From contig NZ_VMKN01000001.1 of assembly GCF_007483685.1 (NCBI RefSeq), forward strand, positions 2,344,393-2,408,392: a stretch of DNA of 64,000 bases. The letters are read 5' to 3'. The DNA is from Litoribacter populi (GTDB lineage Bacteria > Bacteroidota > Bacteroidia > Cytophagales > Cyclobacteriaceae). The position numbers and the translations under genes were made by a program. This document shows, one piece after another, positions 63,521 through 64,000 of the stretch (positions within the stretch are counted from its first letter, which is position 1; the number at the start of each line of letters is the position of its first letter). Under the pieces are notes generated by a model. The model was not told where the DNA came from and did no database searches. It worked only from the letters and a program-made list of their open reading frames with translations.

Positions 63521-63880
63521 TCATTTAATTAGCCTTTTAACCCTTAAAGCAAGTTCATTTAGGTTGAACGGTTTAGATATGAAATCATTGGCACCCACAT
63601 TAAACGTATCCACCACCGTTTTTTCTTCCTCTCCTAATGCTGAAAAAACTATCACAGGGACATTAGGGAAATGCTTTTTCACATAATAGGTGATTTCTAA
63701 CCCAGATTTATAGGGCATCATGAGATCTGTGATCACCAAGTCAGGTTTTAAAGTATGAAGTTTTTCGATACCGTCCTTACCGTCCTTGCTGATGTAAACC
63801 TGGTAACCTTCTTTCTTAAGCTTATTCTCTGTAATCTTGAGGGTCAAAGGGTCATCCTCAACTATTAAAATTCTCTTCAT
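63521..63880 (-). CDS. stand-alone response regulator (receiver domain)
   Basis: 119-aa CheY-like protein with no output domain. Acidic pocket Asp9 and Asp10 in LIVEDDPLT, phosphorylation site Asp52 in LVITDLMMPYKSG, Ser/Thr position in IVFSALG and Lys in FISKPFNLNEL. No histidine kinase is adjacent, so it works with a kinase elsewhere or by protein contact. Confidence 0.94.
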   Translation of the reverse strand: MKRILIVEDDPLTLKITENKLKKEGYQVYISKDGKDGIEKLHTLKPDLVITDLMMPYKSGLEITYYVKKHFPNVPVIVFSALGEEEKTVVDTFNVGANDFISKPFNLNELALRVKRLIK

Positions 63881-63900
63881 TTTCTAAAATTTACTTTAAA

Positions 63901-63935
63901 CAAAAATAGAGAAAAATTTCTAAATTAATATCAAA
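63901..63935 (-). promoter_or_regulatory. candidate promoter of the response regulator
   Basis: On the minus strand TTTG (63932-63935), 23-base spacer, TATTTTTG (63901-63908), about 20 bases before the start codon. The spacer is at the long end. Confidence 0.4.
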
Positions 63936-63981
63936 GTACATTTTTATAAATATAAACCACAGATTTTATAAAACAAAAGCC

Positions 63982-64000
63982 TTGCATATTTTATATGCAA
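63982..64000. repeat. short inverted repeat at window end
   Basis: TTGCATAT, three T bases, ATATGCAA: an 8-bp perfect stem that reaches the last base of the window. AT-rich; its role, possibly part of a terminator of the next gene, cannot be judged. Confidence 0.3.

Overview
The window looks like chromosomal DNA of a Bacteroidota bacterium, most likely Cytophagales (Cyclobacteriaceae-like; genus not determinable by eye). The signs are a subtilase ending in a type IX secretion (T9SS) sorting domain, a bacillithiol gene (bshB1), Bacteroidota-restricted families (DUF349, DUF2911, DUF6909-like, bVLRF1-like), almost no Shine-Dalgarno sequences, and promoters of the Bacteroidota type (TTG...TAnnTTTG). 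I saw no phage, insertion sequence, CRISPR array, rRNA or plasmid module. Most of the window is ordinary core and accessory chromosome, densely packed and separated by clear intrinsic terminators.

Layout. 0-4.6 kb: the end of an M23/LysM peptidoglycan hydrolase, bshB1, pdxH, a YqgE/AlgH protein and a five-repeat DUF349 protein. 4.6-4.9 kb: two tandem tRNA-Thr(TGT) genes with their own promoter and terminator. 5-9.2 kb: a large secreted PIG-L protein, an overlapping 32-residue membrane ORF and a sodium:solute symporter, all translationally coupled. 9.4-13.2 kb: an outer-membrane porin, a BCCT osmolyte transporter and a universal stress protein. 13.3-17.3 kb: DUF2911, 3-methyladenine glycosylase, hydroxyacid dehydrogenase, universal stress protein and TPR protein. 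17.4-28.0 kb: holA, giant TPR protein, outer-membrane barrel, SPOR protein, ExbB/ExbD/TonB-like envelope motor, folC and trmB. 28.1-38.8 kb: a TrpF-like protein without the usual catalytic residues, lipoprotein, T9SS subtilase, rpe, secreted proteins, gyrA, TPR protein and an ENPP-type phosphodiesterase. 38.9-45.3 kb: DinB-like protein, a two-subunit molybdenum hydroxylase, a second DUF2911 and hrpB. 45.5-51.7 kb: small charged proteins, VF530, a secreted gene broken by an in-frame TAG, HEAT protein, a bVLRF1-like (Vms1/ANKZF1-type) protein, a B12/radical-SAM protein and an amidase. 51.8-64 kb: aldo/keto reductase, flavin amine oxidase, serine hydrolase, DEAD-box helicase, DUF6909-like protein, lipocalin-like/DUF1275/TetR cluster, msrA, DUF3253, PA0069-type radical SAM, SAM methyltransferase and a lone response regulator.

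The main functional groups are envelope energisation (17.4-26 kb), solute uptake (5-13 kb), RNA and translation quality control (bVLRF1-like protein, two DExD/H helicases, trmB, tRNA-Thr) and redox or repair (bshB1, msrA, mpg, aldo/keto reductase). The items most worth a second look are the bVLRF1-like gene with its GxxQ motif, the CX4CX2C radical-SAM protein beside it, the hidden 32-aa membrane ORF coupled to a symporter, the TAG-interrupted gene, the TrpF-like protein lacking its catalytic residues, and a 38-aa lysine-rich gene with its own terminator.
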